The notes under the pieces were generated by a model, which made no database searches, had not been told where the DNA came from, and saw nothing but the letters and a program-made list of their open reading frames with translations. 64,000 nt of DNA from Micromonospora antibiotica (GTDB lineage Bacteria; Actinomycetota; Actinomycetes; Mycobacteriales; Micromonosporaceae). Numbering within the stretch: position 1 is the stretch's first letter; the number at the start of each line of letters is the position of its first letter. The stretch spans positions 110,903 through 174,902 of the forward strand of contig NZ_JAGFWR010000012.1 of assembly GCF_017599305.1 (NCBI RefSeq), in the 5' to 3' direction. The translations under genes were made by a program, and so were the position numbers. Below, piece by piece: positions 1 through 8,135 of this stretch.

Positions 1-1
1 C

Positions 2-334
2 CTGGTGATCGGCCGGCCCGGCGTGATCCTGCTCGCCGAGGGCAACCCGCAGCGGGTCCGTGGCCTGCTGGGCCAGGAGAAGCGCCGGCTGGCCAAGGTG
101 ATCGGCTCCGCGCCGCTGCACGACTACGTGATCGGCCAGGGCGAGGGTGAGCTGCCGATCCGCAAGCTGCGGATGACCCTGATGCGGCTGCCGCGCACCC
201 TCAACGGCAAGGACGTCAACTCGCTCGACAAGCGGCTCAAGGCACTCACCGCCCGCCCGCAGATGCCCAAGGGCGCGATCCCGAAGAACATGCGGCCACC
301 GGGCCGCGCGTTCCGCCAGACCCGGGGCCGCTGA
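2..334 (+). CDS. DUF4191 domain protein, C-terminal part (cut by window start)
   Basis: Open from the first bases of the window with no start codon that must be used, so the 5' part lies outside. The visible 110 residues are basic and match my memory of the C-terminal half of the actinobacterial DUF4191 membrane protein (Rv2219 in M. tuberculosis), including the GRPGVILLAEG, VHD/LHDYVIGQGEGELP and RKL segments and a Lys/Arg/Pro-rich tail ending PGRAFRQTRGR. No membrane segment is in the visible part; the family carries its helices N-terminally. The position just before the RDD gene and glnA is the usual one for the family. Function is unknown. Confidence 0.8.
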   Translation: MVIGRPGVILLAEGNPQRVRGLLGQEKRRLAKVIGSAPLHDYVIGQGEGELPIRKLRMTLMRLPRTLNGKDVNSLDKRLKALTARPQMPKGAIPKNMRPPGRAFRQTRGR

Positions 335-376
335 CACCCCCGTCGTACGCCCGGCCACCTGCCACCGGCCGGCCCC

Positions 377-485
377 GTGCCCACCCAGCCCCGCCCGTGA
401 CCACCCGGCTCTGCCTGTGACCACCCAGATCTGCCGCGCCCACCCGGCGCTGCCCGTGACCACCCGGCTCTGCCCCGTGCCCGCG
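377..485. repeat. Degenerate direct repeats (GTGACCACCCGGCTCTGCC-like)
   Basis: The 19-mer GTGACCACCCGGCTCTGCC, or a close variant, recurs about four times between the DUF4191 stop and the large hairpin at 591. The spacing is irregular, from about 20 to 40 bp. No coding potential stands out; overlapping reading frames here are low-complexity Pro/Arg. Rest of 335-590: nothing else recognised. Confidence 0.6.
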
Positions 486-590
486 TGTCCACCTCTGCGC
501 GGGGGCCAACGCCTGCCCGCTCCGCGCCCACCCGTGCCCGCGCCTGCACACGACCCGGCGTGGTCCTCTCCGCAGCGGGGGTCGGCCGTC

Positions 591-668
591 CATGATCGTG
601 CTCGATCCTGGTTGTAGTGGTCTCACAGCCGTCGGATGCCACTACAACCAGGATCGAGCACGATCATG
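591..668. terminator. Perfect 30-bp inverted repeat, 18-nt loop
   Basis: The arms 591-620 and 639-668 are exact reverse complements over 30 bp (left arm begins CATGATCGTGCTCGATCC) around an 18-nt loop. The RNA hairpin would be far longer than an ordinary terminator stem and has no U tract. It sits between the convergent DUF4191 and RDD genes, so a bidirectional terminator role is plausible. A dispersed palindromic element is the alternative. It is AT-richer than its surroundings. Confidence 0.7.
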
Positions 669-670
669 CG

Positions 671-820
671 GCGGGCAGCGCGAGCGCCCGGGGCGGCGAG
701 CACCCGCCAGGCAGCGCGGCGAGCACCCGCCAGGCAGCGCGAGCGCCCGGCCGGCAGCGCGAGCGCCCGGCCGGCAGCGCGAGTACCCGGCGGGCAGCGC
801 GGGCACCCGCCGGGCGGGGC
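671..820. repeat. 20-bp minisatellite
   Basis: Tandem units of the form GGCAGCGCGAGCGCCCGGCC with a 20-bp period are clearest at 731-810 (four units) and more degenerate from 671. The array runs up to about 12 bp from the 3' end of the RDD gene. Frames through it give Ala/Arg-rich low-complexity peptides and are not taken as genes. Confidence 0.8.
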
Positions 821-831
821 GGGCGGGGCGA

Positions 832-1248
832 TCAGGTGGTGGGGCGGGGGGCGTCGGCGATGACCGCGCCGGTGAGGCGGTCGTGCAGGCCCCGGCGCTG
901 CCCGTCCATGATCAGCGGCGGTACGACCAGGGCCAGGAGCAGGCCGCGCAGGAGCGCCCGGGGGACGCCGATCCGCCCGCCGTCGGACCAGTCGAGGCAG
1001 CGCAGCCGGGTGATCCTCATCCCGGGGGTCTGGGCGAAGAGGCCGAGGAAGAGGCCGTACTCGACGATGAGCACCGCCACCGGGGCCCAGCCGTCGCGGA
1101 CCGGGTCGGCGAAGAAGTTCGCCACCAGCAGGCAGAGCACCCAGTCGATCACCAGGGCCCCGAACCGTCGGCCGAGGGTCGGCGGGGTGAAGGCGGGATC
1201 GGTGGCGGGCGGCACCGGCGCCGCAGGCGAACTCGTCACGGTGTTCAA
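832..1248 (-). CDS. RDD family membrane protein
   Basis: About 138 residues. After a Pro/Ala-rich N-terminus the sequence reads LGRRFGALVIDWVLCLLVANFF, giving the RDD signature (Arg, Asp and Asp in membrane segments). A second hydrophobic segment (VAVLIVEYGLFLGLF) follows, then FAQTPGMRITRLR and a third hydrophobic stretch (LLRGLLLALVVPPLIMD), and finally a GLHDRLTGAVI motif typical of RDD proteins. The first start is TTG at 1248; GTG at 1239 is an alternative, and neither has a good ribosome site. The gene lies directly before glnA but on the other strand, where M. tuberculosis also has an RDD gene (Rv2219A). Role unknown. Confidence 0.85.
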   Translation of the reverse strand: MNTVTSSPAAPVPPATDPAFTPPTLGRRFGALVIDWVLCLLVANFFADPVRDGWAPVAVLIVEYGLFLGLFAQTPGMRITRLRCLDWSDGGRIGVPRALLRGLLLALVVPPLIMDGQRRGLHDRLTGAVIADAPRPTT

Positions 1249-1564
1249 GGGTAGTCAGCACCGCCCTGCCACCGGCCAGGGCGGCACCGGCACCCGCGGC
1301 GGCACGCCACCGCTCAGGGCGGCACGCCACCGCTCAGGGCGGCAACGGCACCCGCTACCGCTCAGGGACGGCGGCCGGCCGGGGTGGTCACCGGGGCCCC
1401 GGGTCGGTCGGCGGCCGGTCACCAGGTGGACAGGCAGAGTGTTTCAGCAATCTGTGCACATTCGGTCTAATCACTACGAATGGCAGCACAGCGCTTCAGC
1501 CGGTATCGTCCGAACGGACAACCCGGCGGGTACTGAGCGGCGCAGATGACGCTCCGCTAGCGGC

Positions 1565-1602
1565 GTAACACGGCAGAAACATTGGAGACACGGGCGAGCA
1601 AC
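1565..1602 (+). promoter_or_regulatory. GlnR-type operator of glnA, four half-sites
   Basis: GTAAC at 1565, GAAAC at 1576, GACAC at 1587 and GCAAC at 1598 are separated by exactly 6 nt each. This gives an 11-bp period. The known actinobacterial GlnR pattern is gTnAC-n6-GaAAC repeated, and the first pair matches it exactly. The site is about 60-95 bp before the glnA start, a normal location for nitrogen-responsive control. Regulator identity is inferred from the motif. Confidence 0.8.
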
Positions 1603-1660
1603 CCCACGGTCATAGCGTCGCCAGAGCCCAGCCACCGGAGTGGACGTGCCAGGAGGACGT

Positions 1661-3085
1661 GTGTTTGCCAATCCCGAGGAACTCCTGCGATACCTCAAGA
1701 ACGAGGACGTAAAGTTCGTCGACGTACGTTTTTGTGACCTGCCCGGCGTGATGCAGCACTTCAATCTGCCGGTGGAGTCCTTCGACGACAGCGTCTTCAC
1801 CGACGGTCTCGCGTTCGACGGTTCGTCGATCCGCGGTTTCCAGGCGATCCACGAGTCGGACATGCTCCTGCTCCCGGACGTCGCGACCGCCTTCATCGAC
1901 CCGTTCCGCGCGCAGAAGACCCTCGCGCTCAACTTCTTCATCCACGACCCGTTCACCCGTGAGGCGTACTCGCGGGACCCGCGCAACGTGGCCAAGAAGG
2001 CCGAGGCCTACCTCGCCGCCAGCGGCATCGCCGACACGGCGTACTTCGGTGCCGAGGCGGAGTTCTACATCTTCGACTCGATCCGCCACGAGACCTCGGC
2101 GCACCAGTCGTTCTACTACATCGACTCGATCGAGGGCGCGTGGAACACCGGTCGTGAGGAGGCCGGCGGCAACCGCGGCTACAAGACCGCGTACAAGGGT
2201 GGTTACTTCCCGGTGCCGCCGGTGGACCACTACGCCGACCTGCGCGACTCGATCGTGCGTCGGCTGGTCGACGGCGGGTTCACCGTGGAGCGTTCGCACC
2301 ACGAGGTCGGCACCGCCGGCCAGTCGGAGATCAACTACAAGTTCTCCACCCTGCTGCACGCCGGTGACCAGCTCCAGCTCTTCAAGTACATCGTGAAGAA
2401 CGAGGCCTGGGCCAACGGCAAGACGGCCACCTTCATGCCCAAGCCGCTCTTCGGCGACAACGGCTCCGGCATGCACACCCACCAGAGCCTCTGGCTCAAC
2501 GGCGAGCCGCTGTTCTACGACGAGACCGGTTACGCCGGCCTGTCGGACACCGCCCGCTGGTACATCGGTGGCCTGCTGCACCACGCCCCGTCGCTGCTGG
2601 CGTTCACCAACCCGACGGTCAACTCGTACCGTCGGCTGGTGCCCGGCTACGAGGCCCCGGTCAACCTGGTCTACTCGCAGCGCAACCGCTCCGCCTGCAC
2701 CCGCATCCCGGTCACCGGCAGCAACGCCAAGGCCAAGCGGGTCGAGTTCCGGGTGCCGGACCCGTCCAGCAACCCGTACCTCGCCTTCTCGGCCATGATG
2801 ATGGCCGGCCTGGATGGCATCAAGAGCAAGATGGAGCCGCCGGCTCCGATCGACAAGGACCTCTACGACCTCCCGCCGGAGGAGTGGGGCGACGTCAAGC
2901 AGGTGCCGGGCTCGCTGCCGGAGGTGCTCGACGCGCTGGAGGCCGACCACGACTACCTGCTCGACGGTGGCGTCTTCACCCCCGACCTGATCTCCACCTG
3001 GGTCGGCTGGAAGCGGGCCAACGAGGTCGACCCGGTGCGTCTGCGCCCGACCCCGCACGAGTTCGCGATGTACTTCGACTGCTGA
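1661..3085 (+). CDS. glnA: Type I glutamine synthetase
   Basis: Forms glutamine from glutamate, ammonia and ATP; cytosolic dodecamer and the main ammonia-assimilating enzyme. The start chosen is GTG 1661, because AGGAGG at 1651-1656 precedes it and the product then begins MFANPEELL as in actinobacterial GlnA. It gives 474 residues, the normal length. The DGSSIRGF loop lies near residue 50, the EAEFYIF metal-site motif near 130, KPLFGDNGSGMHTH near 262 and NRSACTRIP near 340. The adenylylation tyrosine is in DLYDLPPEE (about Tyr402), so GlnE a few kb away can regulate it. A GlnR-type operator lies upstream. An in-frame GTG at 1640 would add seven residues but lacks a ribosome site. Confidence 0.98.
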   Translation: MFANPEELLRYLKNEDVKFVDVRFCDLPGVMQHFNLPVESFDDSVFTDGLAFDGSSIRGFQAIHESDMLLLPDVATAFIDPFRAQKTLALNFFIHDPFTREAYSRDPRNVAKKAEAYLAASGIADTAYFGAEAEFYIFDSIRHETSAHQSFYYIDSIEGAWNTGREEAGGNRGYKTAYKGGYFPVPPVDHYADLRDSIVRRLVDGGFTVERSHHEVGTAGQSEINYKFSTLLHAGDQLQLFKYIVKNEAWANGKTATFMPKPLFGDNGSGMHTHQSLWLNGEPLFYDETGYAGLSDTARWYIGGLLHHAPSLLAFTNPTVNSYRRLVPGYEAPVNLVYSQRNRSACTRIPVTGSNAKAKRVEFRVPDPSSNPYLAFSAMMMAGLDGIKSKMEPPAPIDKDLYDLPPEEWGDVKQVPGSLPEVLDALEADHDYLLDGGVFTPDLISTWVGWKRANEVDPVRLRPTPHEFAMYFDC

Positions 3086-3180
3086 GGTCCGCCTCGACGG
3101 TCACGTTCCACCGGCCGGGCCGGCTCCGCTTCCGCGGAGCCGGCCCGTTCCGTCACCCCGGCCGGCACCGTCACCCCGGC

Positions 3181-3324
3181 CCGTTCCGTTACGCCGGCCC
3201 GCAGCGCTACACGACCGGCACCGTCACATCGGCCCGGCACCGTCACGCCGGCCCGTTCCGTTACGCCGGCCCGCTGCGTTACACGACCCGCACCGTCACC
3301 CCGGCCCGGCACCGTCACGCCGGA
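3181..3324. repeat. 72-bp tandem duplication overlapping a gene end
   Basis: 3181-3252 and 3253-3324 are near-identical 72-bp units, each built from shorter CACCGTCACGCCGGCCC-like pieces. Similar degenerate pieces extend back to about 3140, filling the gap after glnA. The second unit contains the stop codon and last codons of the convergent mannosyltransferase gene, so the repeat shapes that protein's C-terminus. Confidence 0.85.
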
Positions 3325-4780
3325 CCGTTGGATGCCACCGGCCCCGTGCCGCGCCGACCAGCAGCACCAGCAGCAGCGCGGTCATCACGATCGCGCCGGG
3401 TGCCTTGGTGTACCGGGCGACCGACGTGCCGTCGGGCAGGGTGAGGAAGGCCGCCACCGCCGCCGGCGCCACGAACCAGGTCGTCCGGGTCGCCGACACC
3501 GCGAGCAGCAGCAACGGCCAGGTCACGTACCACGGGTGCAGGACCGGGGCGAGCAGCACCGTCGCGGCCAGCGCCGCGCCCGCCGCGCCCAGGGTGACCC
3601 GGGGCCGGGCCGCCGCCAGCCGGTGCACCCGCTGCCGGACGTCGTTGAGCCGGCGCAACGCCGTCCACGCCCGCCACCAGAGCAGCACCAGCAGCACCGC
3701 CAGGACCAGCAGGCCCACCGCCCGGGTCACCGGCACCGCGTCCGGCCGCCGACCGGCCAGCTCGCCGACGTAGTCGACGACGAAACCGACCGCCGTCGGC
3801 GCCGACGTCCACTGCTGTGAGTCACCGCTGCGGGCCAGGCCGGCGACCCAGCCCAGCCCCAGGCCGGACAGCGCCGAGACCGCCGCCAGGGTGGCCAGGA
3901 CCGCCCCGGCGAGCCGGCCGCCGTCGCGCAGCAGGGCCCGGAGGGTGTAGCGGCCGTGCACCGCCGCCAACGCCGCGAACGGCAGCACCACCAGCGCGGT
4001 CGCCTTCACCGCCACCGCCAGCCCGAGCAGCACCCCGGCCACGAGCAGCGCCCCCGTCCGGCCGGGCGACCGGACCAGCACCAGCAGGCCCAGCAGGAGC
4101 AGACCGAGCATCACCGCGTCGTTGTGCGCGCCGGCCACCAGGTGCACCCCGACCAGGGGGGAGGCCAACCCCAGCCAGGCCGCCCGGCGGGTGGGTACCC
4201 CGGCGGCGCGGGCCAGGCCGGGCAGGCTGAGCGCCACCAGCAGCACCCCGGCCACCGCGTACAGCCGCAGCACCATCAGGGTGCCGACCAGGGTCCCGCC
4301 GAGCACCGCGGCGAGCGCGGCCAGCAGCACGAAGGCGGGGCCGTACGGGGCCGGGGTGTCCCGCCAGATCGGCGCGACCGCGTCGACCCACGGGCAGCCG
4401 GCCGCCGCCACCCCCACCCGGTACGGGTCGTGCCCGGCCGCGTACGACCAGCCCTGGCAGGCGTACGAGTAGACGTCCCGGCTGGCCAGCGGCGGGGTGA
4501 GCAGCAGCGGCAGGGTCCACAGCCCGGCGGTGACGTACGCCCACCGGGTGGACGGGGCACCGGCGCGCAACGCCCACCAGGCACCCACCATCAGCGCCGT
4601 CCCGACCAGCCAGCAGAGGATCGCGGCCGGCCCGTGTGGCGCGCGCCACGGCCCGGTCGGCGGCACCTCGGGCAGCACCCCGCCCAGCCAGCCGGCCACG
4701 GCGAGCAGCACCGCTCCGGTCAACCCGAGGTGACGCGCCGCACGGGCCCGTCTCCCGGTCGGCACGCCGGGCTCGGTCAC
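3296..4780 (-). CDS. MptB-like polyprenol-phosphomannose alpha-1,6-mannosyltransferase
   Basis: 494 residues with about a dozen hydrophobic segments, a GT-C fold glycosyltransferase of the MptB/DUF2029 type. The LASRDVYSYACQG motif near residue 100 carries the acidic residue expected in the first outer loop. PIWRDTPAPYGPAF, the VGVHLVAGAHNDAVM loop and HPWYVTWPLLLL follow. Such enzymes extend mannan cores of membrane lipoglycans using polyprenyl-phosphate mannose. The GTG start at 4780 has GAGGAGAGG upstream and lies 13 bp after the stop of the paralogue, so the two form an operon. The last residues are encoded by a minisatellite. Exact linkage and acceptor are inferred from family only. Confidence 0.85.
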   Translation of the reverse strand: MTEPGVPTGRRARAARHLGLTGAVLLAVAGWLGGVLPEVPPTGPWRAPHGPAAILCWLVGTALMVGAWWALRAGAPSTRWAYVTAGLWTLPLLLTPPLASRDVYSYACQGWSYAAGHDPYRVGVAAAGCPWVDAVAPIWRDTPAPYGPAFVLLAALAAVLGGTLVGTLMVLRLYAVAGVLLVALSLPGLARAAGVPTRRAAWLGLASPLVGVHLVAGAHNDAVMLGLLLLGLLVLVRSPGRTGALLVAGVLLGLAVAVKATALVVLPFAALAAVHGRYTLRALLRDGGRLAGAVLATLAAVSALSGLGLGWVAGLARSGDSQQWTSAPTAVGFVVDYVGELAGRRPDAVPVTRAVGLLVLAVLLVLLWWRAWTALRRLNDVRQRVHRLAAARPRVTLGAAGAALAATVLLAPVLHPWYVTWPLLLLAVSATRTTWFVAPAAVAAFLTLPDGTSVARYTKAPGAIVMTALLLVLLVGAARGRWHPTVRRDGAGPG

Positions 4781-4793
4781 CGGCCACCTCTCC

Positions 4794-6209
4794 TCAGTCG
4801 GCGGGCGCGTCCACGGTGGCGGGCCGCCGGCCCGCCCGAGCCGACCGTACCAACCGGACGGCCACCACGATCACCAACAGCGTCATCAGCGGGGCACCGG
4901 GCATCTTGGTGTACCGGGGCAGCCCGGTGCCGTCGGGCAGCACCAGGAACGACGAGATCAACGCCACCAACGCGAACCACCGGGTCGTCCGGTGGGTGGT
5001 CGCGGCGAGCACGGCCAGCGGCCACAGCCAGTACCAGGGGTGGAACAGCGGCGCGAGGGCCACCGTCGCGGCGAGTGCCAGGCCGGCGTGCCAGAGCGGG
5101 TCGCGGGTGCGGGCCCGCCACCACAACCAGACCAGCAGCACCGCCAGCACCAGCATGCCGATCGTCCGGGTCACCGGTAGCGCGTCGATGTCCGCGCCGA
5201 ACAGGGCCGCGACGTAGCCGGCGGTCTGCCCGACGGCGGTCGGCGGCGACGTCCAGGCGATCGCCAGGCCACCCTGCTGCAGGCCGGAGATCCAGCCGAA
5301 GTTCAGTCCGGCCGCCAACGTCGCCCCGACCACCGTCCCCACCGCGCCACCGACCACCCAGCCGCCGTCCCGGCAGAGCCTGCGGATGGAGTACGTTCCG
5401 GCCAGCGCGGCCAACGCGGCGAAGGGCACGACGACCAACGCGGTCACCTTGATCCCGGCAGCCAGGCCGAGCAGCACGCCACCGGCCAGCAGCGGGCCGG
5501 GGCGGCCGGGATGTGATGCCACCACCGCCAGCCCGGCGACGAGCAGTCCGACCATCAGCGCGTCGTTGTGCGCGCCGGCGACCAGGTGCACCCCGACCAG
5601 CGGCGACCCGAGCGTCAGCCACAGCGCCCGTTCCGGTGCCACCCCGCATCGGCGGGCCAGCACCGGCAGCACCGCCGCGAGCAGGGCGACCCCGGCCACC
5701 GCCAGCAACCGGAACAGCACGATGCTGCCGACCAGTGAGTCCGTCGCCGCCACCGCCGCGCCGGAGAGCAGGGCGAACAGCGGCCCGTACGGGGCCGGGG
5801 TGTCCCGCCAGATCGGCGAGACCGTGTCCAACCACGGGCACGGCAGCGCCGACACCCCCTGCTCGTACGGGTTGAACCCGGCGGCGTAGGTGGCGCCCTG
5901 GCAGGCGTACGCGTACACGTCCCGGCTGGCCAGTGGGGGGGCGACGAGCAGCGGGACGAGCCAGAGCCCGATGGTCACCAGCGCCCACCGGGTCGACGGG
6001 ACGCGATCGCGCAGCGTCCACCACACTCCGGCCATCAGCCCCAGCCCGACCACCCACAGCGCGACGAGCAGGGGCCCGTTCGGGCCCTGCCAGATGCCGA
6101 CCGGGGTGTTTCCGTGCCGCGAGGAAGGCAGCGCGCCGCCCAGGAACGCTGCGACGGCGAGCATCGTCGAGCCGGCCAGGCCGGTCCAGCGCGCCAAGGG
6201 GAGGGGCAT
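4794..6209 (-). CDS. MptB-like mannosyltransferase, paralogue
   Basis: About 471 residues from ATG 6209; an upstream in-frame GTG at 6233 would add eight. It is polytopic and collinear with the next gene: LASRDVYAYACQGATYAAG, PIWRDTPAPYGPLFALL, SPLVGVHLVAGAHNDALM and HPWYWLWPLAVL align motif by motif with the downstream copy. This marks a tandem duplication with substantial divergence. Both probably act in the membrane on polyprenyl-phosphate mannose for lipomannan-type glycans. It is the first gene of a two-gene operon; no good ribosome site is visible, so the start is uncertain. Confidence 0.83.
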   Translation of the reverse strand: MPLPLARWTGLAGSTMLAVAAFLGGALPSSRHGNTPVGIWQGPNGPLLVALWVVGLGLMAGVWWTLRDRVPSTRWALVTIGLWLVPLLVAPPLASRDVYAYACQGATYAAGFNPYEQGVSALPCPWLDTVSPIWRDTPAPYGPLFALLSGAAVAATDSLVGSIVLFRLLAVAGVALLAAVLPVLARRCGVAPERALWLTLGSPLVGVHLVAGAHNDALMVGLLVAGLAVVASHPGRPGPLLAGGVLLGLAAGIKVTALVVVPFAALAALAGTYSIRRLCRDGGWVVGGAVGTVVGATLAAGLNFGWISGLQQGGLAIAWTSPPTAVGQTAGYVAALFGADIDALPVTRTIGMLVLAVLLVWLWWRARTRDPLWHAGLALAATVALAPLFHPWYWLWPLAVLAATTHRTTRWFALVALISSFLVLPDGTGLPRYTKMPGAPLMTLLVIVVAVRLVRSARAGRRPATVDAPAD

Positions 6210-6412
6210 GGGAGAACATGCTGCCAGTACCACGGTGACGCCCCCGGGGTGGGCTATGGCGGTGGGCTACGGCGTTGGGCTACGGCGGCCGTGGTCGGGA
6301 GCGTCCTGGTGTCGGTACCGGGGCCGGTGGGTCCACTCGGCGGGTGGGCGCGGGCCGGCCAGGTCCAGGCCCGCGTGCCAGTGCGGCCAGGTCGCGGCGG
6401 TGAGTGGGTCCG

Positions 6413-8026
6413 TCAGCAGTGACGCGCGGGCAGGAGGTCGCTCGAGATCGAGAATTCACCCGGGCCGTCCACCCTGATCTCGGTCCACCCGTCGGGTCCC
6501 GGCCGCAGACAGCCGGCTGCCCCCGACAGCGAGAGCCAGCGCGACCACCGTATGTGCACCTGCACGTTCCCGGTCCGGTCGGTCGTGAACCGGACCCCGC
6601 TCTGATCCGCGGAGACCAGCCGTCCGGGAGCGCTCACCATCGGCGCGGGGTCGGCGACGGCGTACAGCCGCCAGTCGGCGTTGCGCCACACCTCGCGCAG
6701 GTAGGGCTGGCCGCCCAGCACCAGGTTGGCCTCGTCGCGCGCCCACCGGTCGGGTGGCGCGTCGGGCGCGACGGCGACGTAGCGGACGGCGTTGGCGCGC
6801 AGCCATTGCGCGTACGAGTCGGCGGTCAGCCGGCCGGTGTAGAAGATCGCGTTGCGGTCGGCGTCGACCTGCCGTTCCCACCCGCGGGCCAGCGGGACGG
6901 TCGGTGGGAGGTACGCCGACTCCCAGTGGTCGCGCAGCGGCACCACCTCGGCCCGGCCCACCGGTTGCCGTCGGGCCAGTTCGTCGACGAGCGGACGGTA
7001 GAAGGCGGCACCGCTCTGCACCGAGCCGGCGCGCGTCACGTCGCTGACCATCACCGGGTTCTGCCACCAGACAACGGCGGCGAGCAGACCGGCCAGCCAC
7101 GGTCCACGCACCGGAGCGAACCCGGCGAGCAGCGGCAGGCCGAAGAGCATCGGCAGCCGTAGGGCGTTGGAGCCGATCGGGCTGGGCAGGTAGAAGGCGG
7201 CGACCAGCAACACCACGGTCAGCAGCGCACCGGTGCGCAGCACCCGGTGTTGCCGGCCGAGGACGGCGTACCCCAGCACGGCCAGCGCCACGTTGATCCG
7301 CATCGACTCGGCCGAGTACGGCTGGGTGCCGCCGTTGCCGAACAGCACCGCCATCGGCGCGAGGGCGAGCGCGGGGGTGAGGCTGAGGACGAGGCCGTCG
7401 GCCACCGGGCCGGTGGCCCGCCAGCCGCCGGGCAGTGCTCTGCCCGGGCCGTCGCCTCGTCGCAGGGCGGCCAGCAGCACTGCGGCGCCGGCCAGTCCGA
7501 TGAACAGACCGGCGACCGGGCTGGCCCAGGTGGCGAGGGCGGCGAGCAGGGCGGCCACCACCAGCCGCAGTGGCCGGCCGGGTCGTTGCGCCGCCACCGC
7601 GCAGAGGGCGAGCAGCCCGAACGCGAGCCCGACGGCGAAGGTGATCCGGCCGCTCGCCAGGTTCCCGACCAGGACCACCGCGCCCAGGACCGCGCCCAGC
7701 AGGCAACGGCGGGCACCGGAGCGGACGAACAGCCAGGCCAGTGCCGCCGACGAGACGACCGCTGCCGCCGCGCCGAGCAGCCGTACGCCGACCAGCGCGC
7801 CGAGCAGTTGGGTGTAGAGGCTGTAACCGCCCTGGTGGACTCCGCCGTACCAGGCGAAGTCGATGGGGGCCAGGCCGTTGCGGTCGGCGAAGCCCGCGCG
7901 GGCGACCTGGGCCGACAGGTCGGTGCCCATCGGCGGGGCGAGCAGGAATGCGACGGCGAGCAGCAGCGACACCGCCAGCGCCGCGAGGACGGGACGCGCG
8001 GACTGCTCACGGCGGGTCGTCGGCAC
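6413..8026 (-). CDS. Polytopic membrane protein, possible GT-C glycosyltransferase
   Basis: 537 residues from GTG 8026. Residues 1-330 hold about ten hydrophobic segments. A long first outer loop (MGTDLSAQVARAGFADRN...IDFAWYGGVHQGGYS) contains acidic and aromatic residues as in GT-C enzymes. Residues from about 340 form a soluble domain with YLPPTVPLARGWERQ, YTGRLTADSYAQWL, VRYVAV and a beta-rich end. No family name is recognised with confidence. The loop layout and the neighbouring mannosyltransferases suggest a lipid-linked sugar transferase, but a role outside glycosylation is possible. It is separated by about 200 bp from the MptB pair and is probably transcribed on its own. Confidence 0.6.
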   Translation of the reverse strand: MPTTRREQSARPVLAALAVSLLLAVAFLLAPPMGTDLSAQVARAGFADRNGLAPIDFAWYGGVHQGGYSLYTQLLGALVGVRLLGAAAAVVSSAALAWLFVRSGARRCLLGAVLGAVVLVGNLASGRITFAVGLAFGLLALCAVAAQRPGRPLRLVVAALLAALATWASPVAGLFIGLAGAAVLLAALRRGDGPGRALPGGWRATGPVADGLVLSLTPALALAPMAVLFGNGGTQPYSAESMRINVALAVLGYAVLGRQHRVLRTGALLTVVLLVAAFYLPSPIGSNALRLPMLFGLPLLAGFAPVRGPWLAGLLAAVVWWQNPVMVSDVTRAGSVQSGAAFYRPLVDELARRQPVGRAEVVPLRDHWESAYLPPTVPLARGWERQVDADRNAIFYTGRLTADSYAQWLRANAVRYVAVAPDAPPDRWARDEANLVLGGQPYLREVWRNADWRLYAVADPAPMVSAPGRLVSADQSGVRFTTDRTGNVQVHIRWSRWLSLSGAAGCLRPGPDGWTEIRVDGPGEFSISSDLLPARHC

Positions 8027-8135
8027 CGGGCAGTCCTACCACGGTAGGCGCGGTGACACCCGCCCGGGGTCGTCGCGCGCACCAGCAGCGCACGCCGCCA
8101 GTGCGCCGCCGGCGCGCCGGCACCCGGGCTGCCGG

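Noticed and set aside
591..668. Possible insertion-sequence ends
   Set aside because: The arms are only 18 nt apart with no transposase gene or target duplication, so it is a hairpin rather than an IS.
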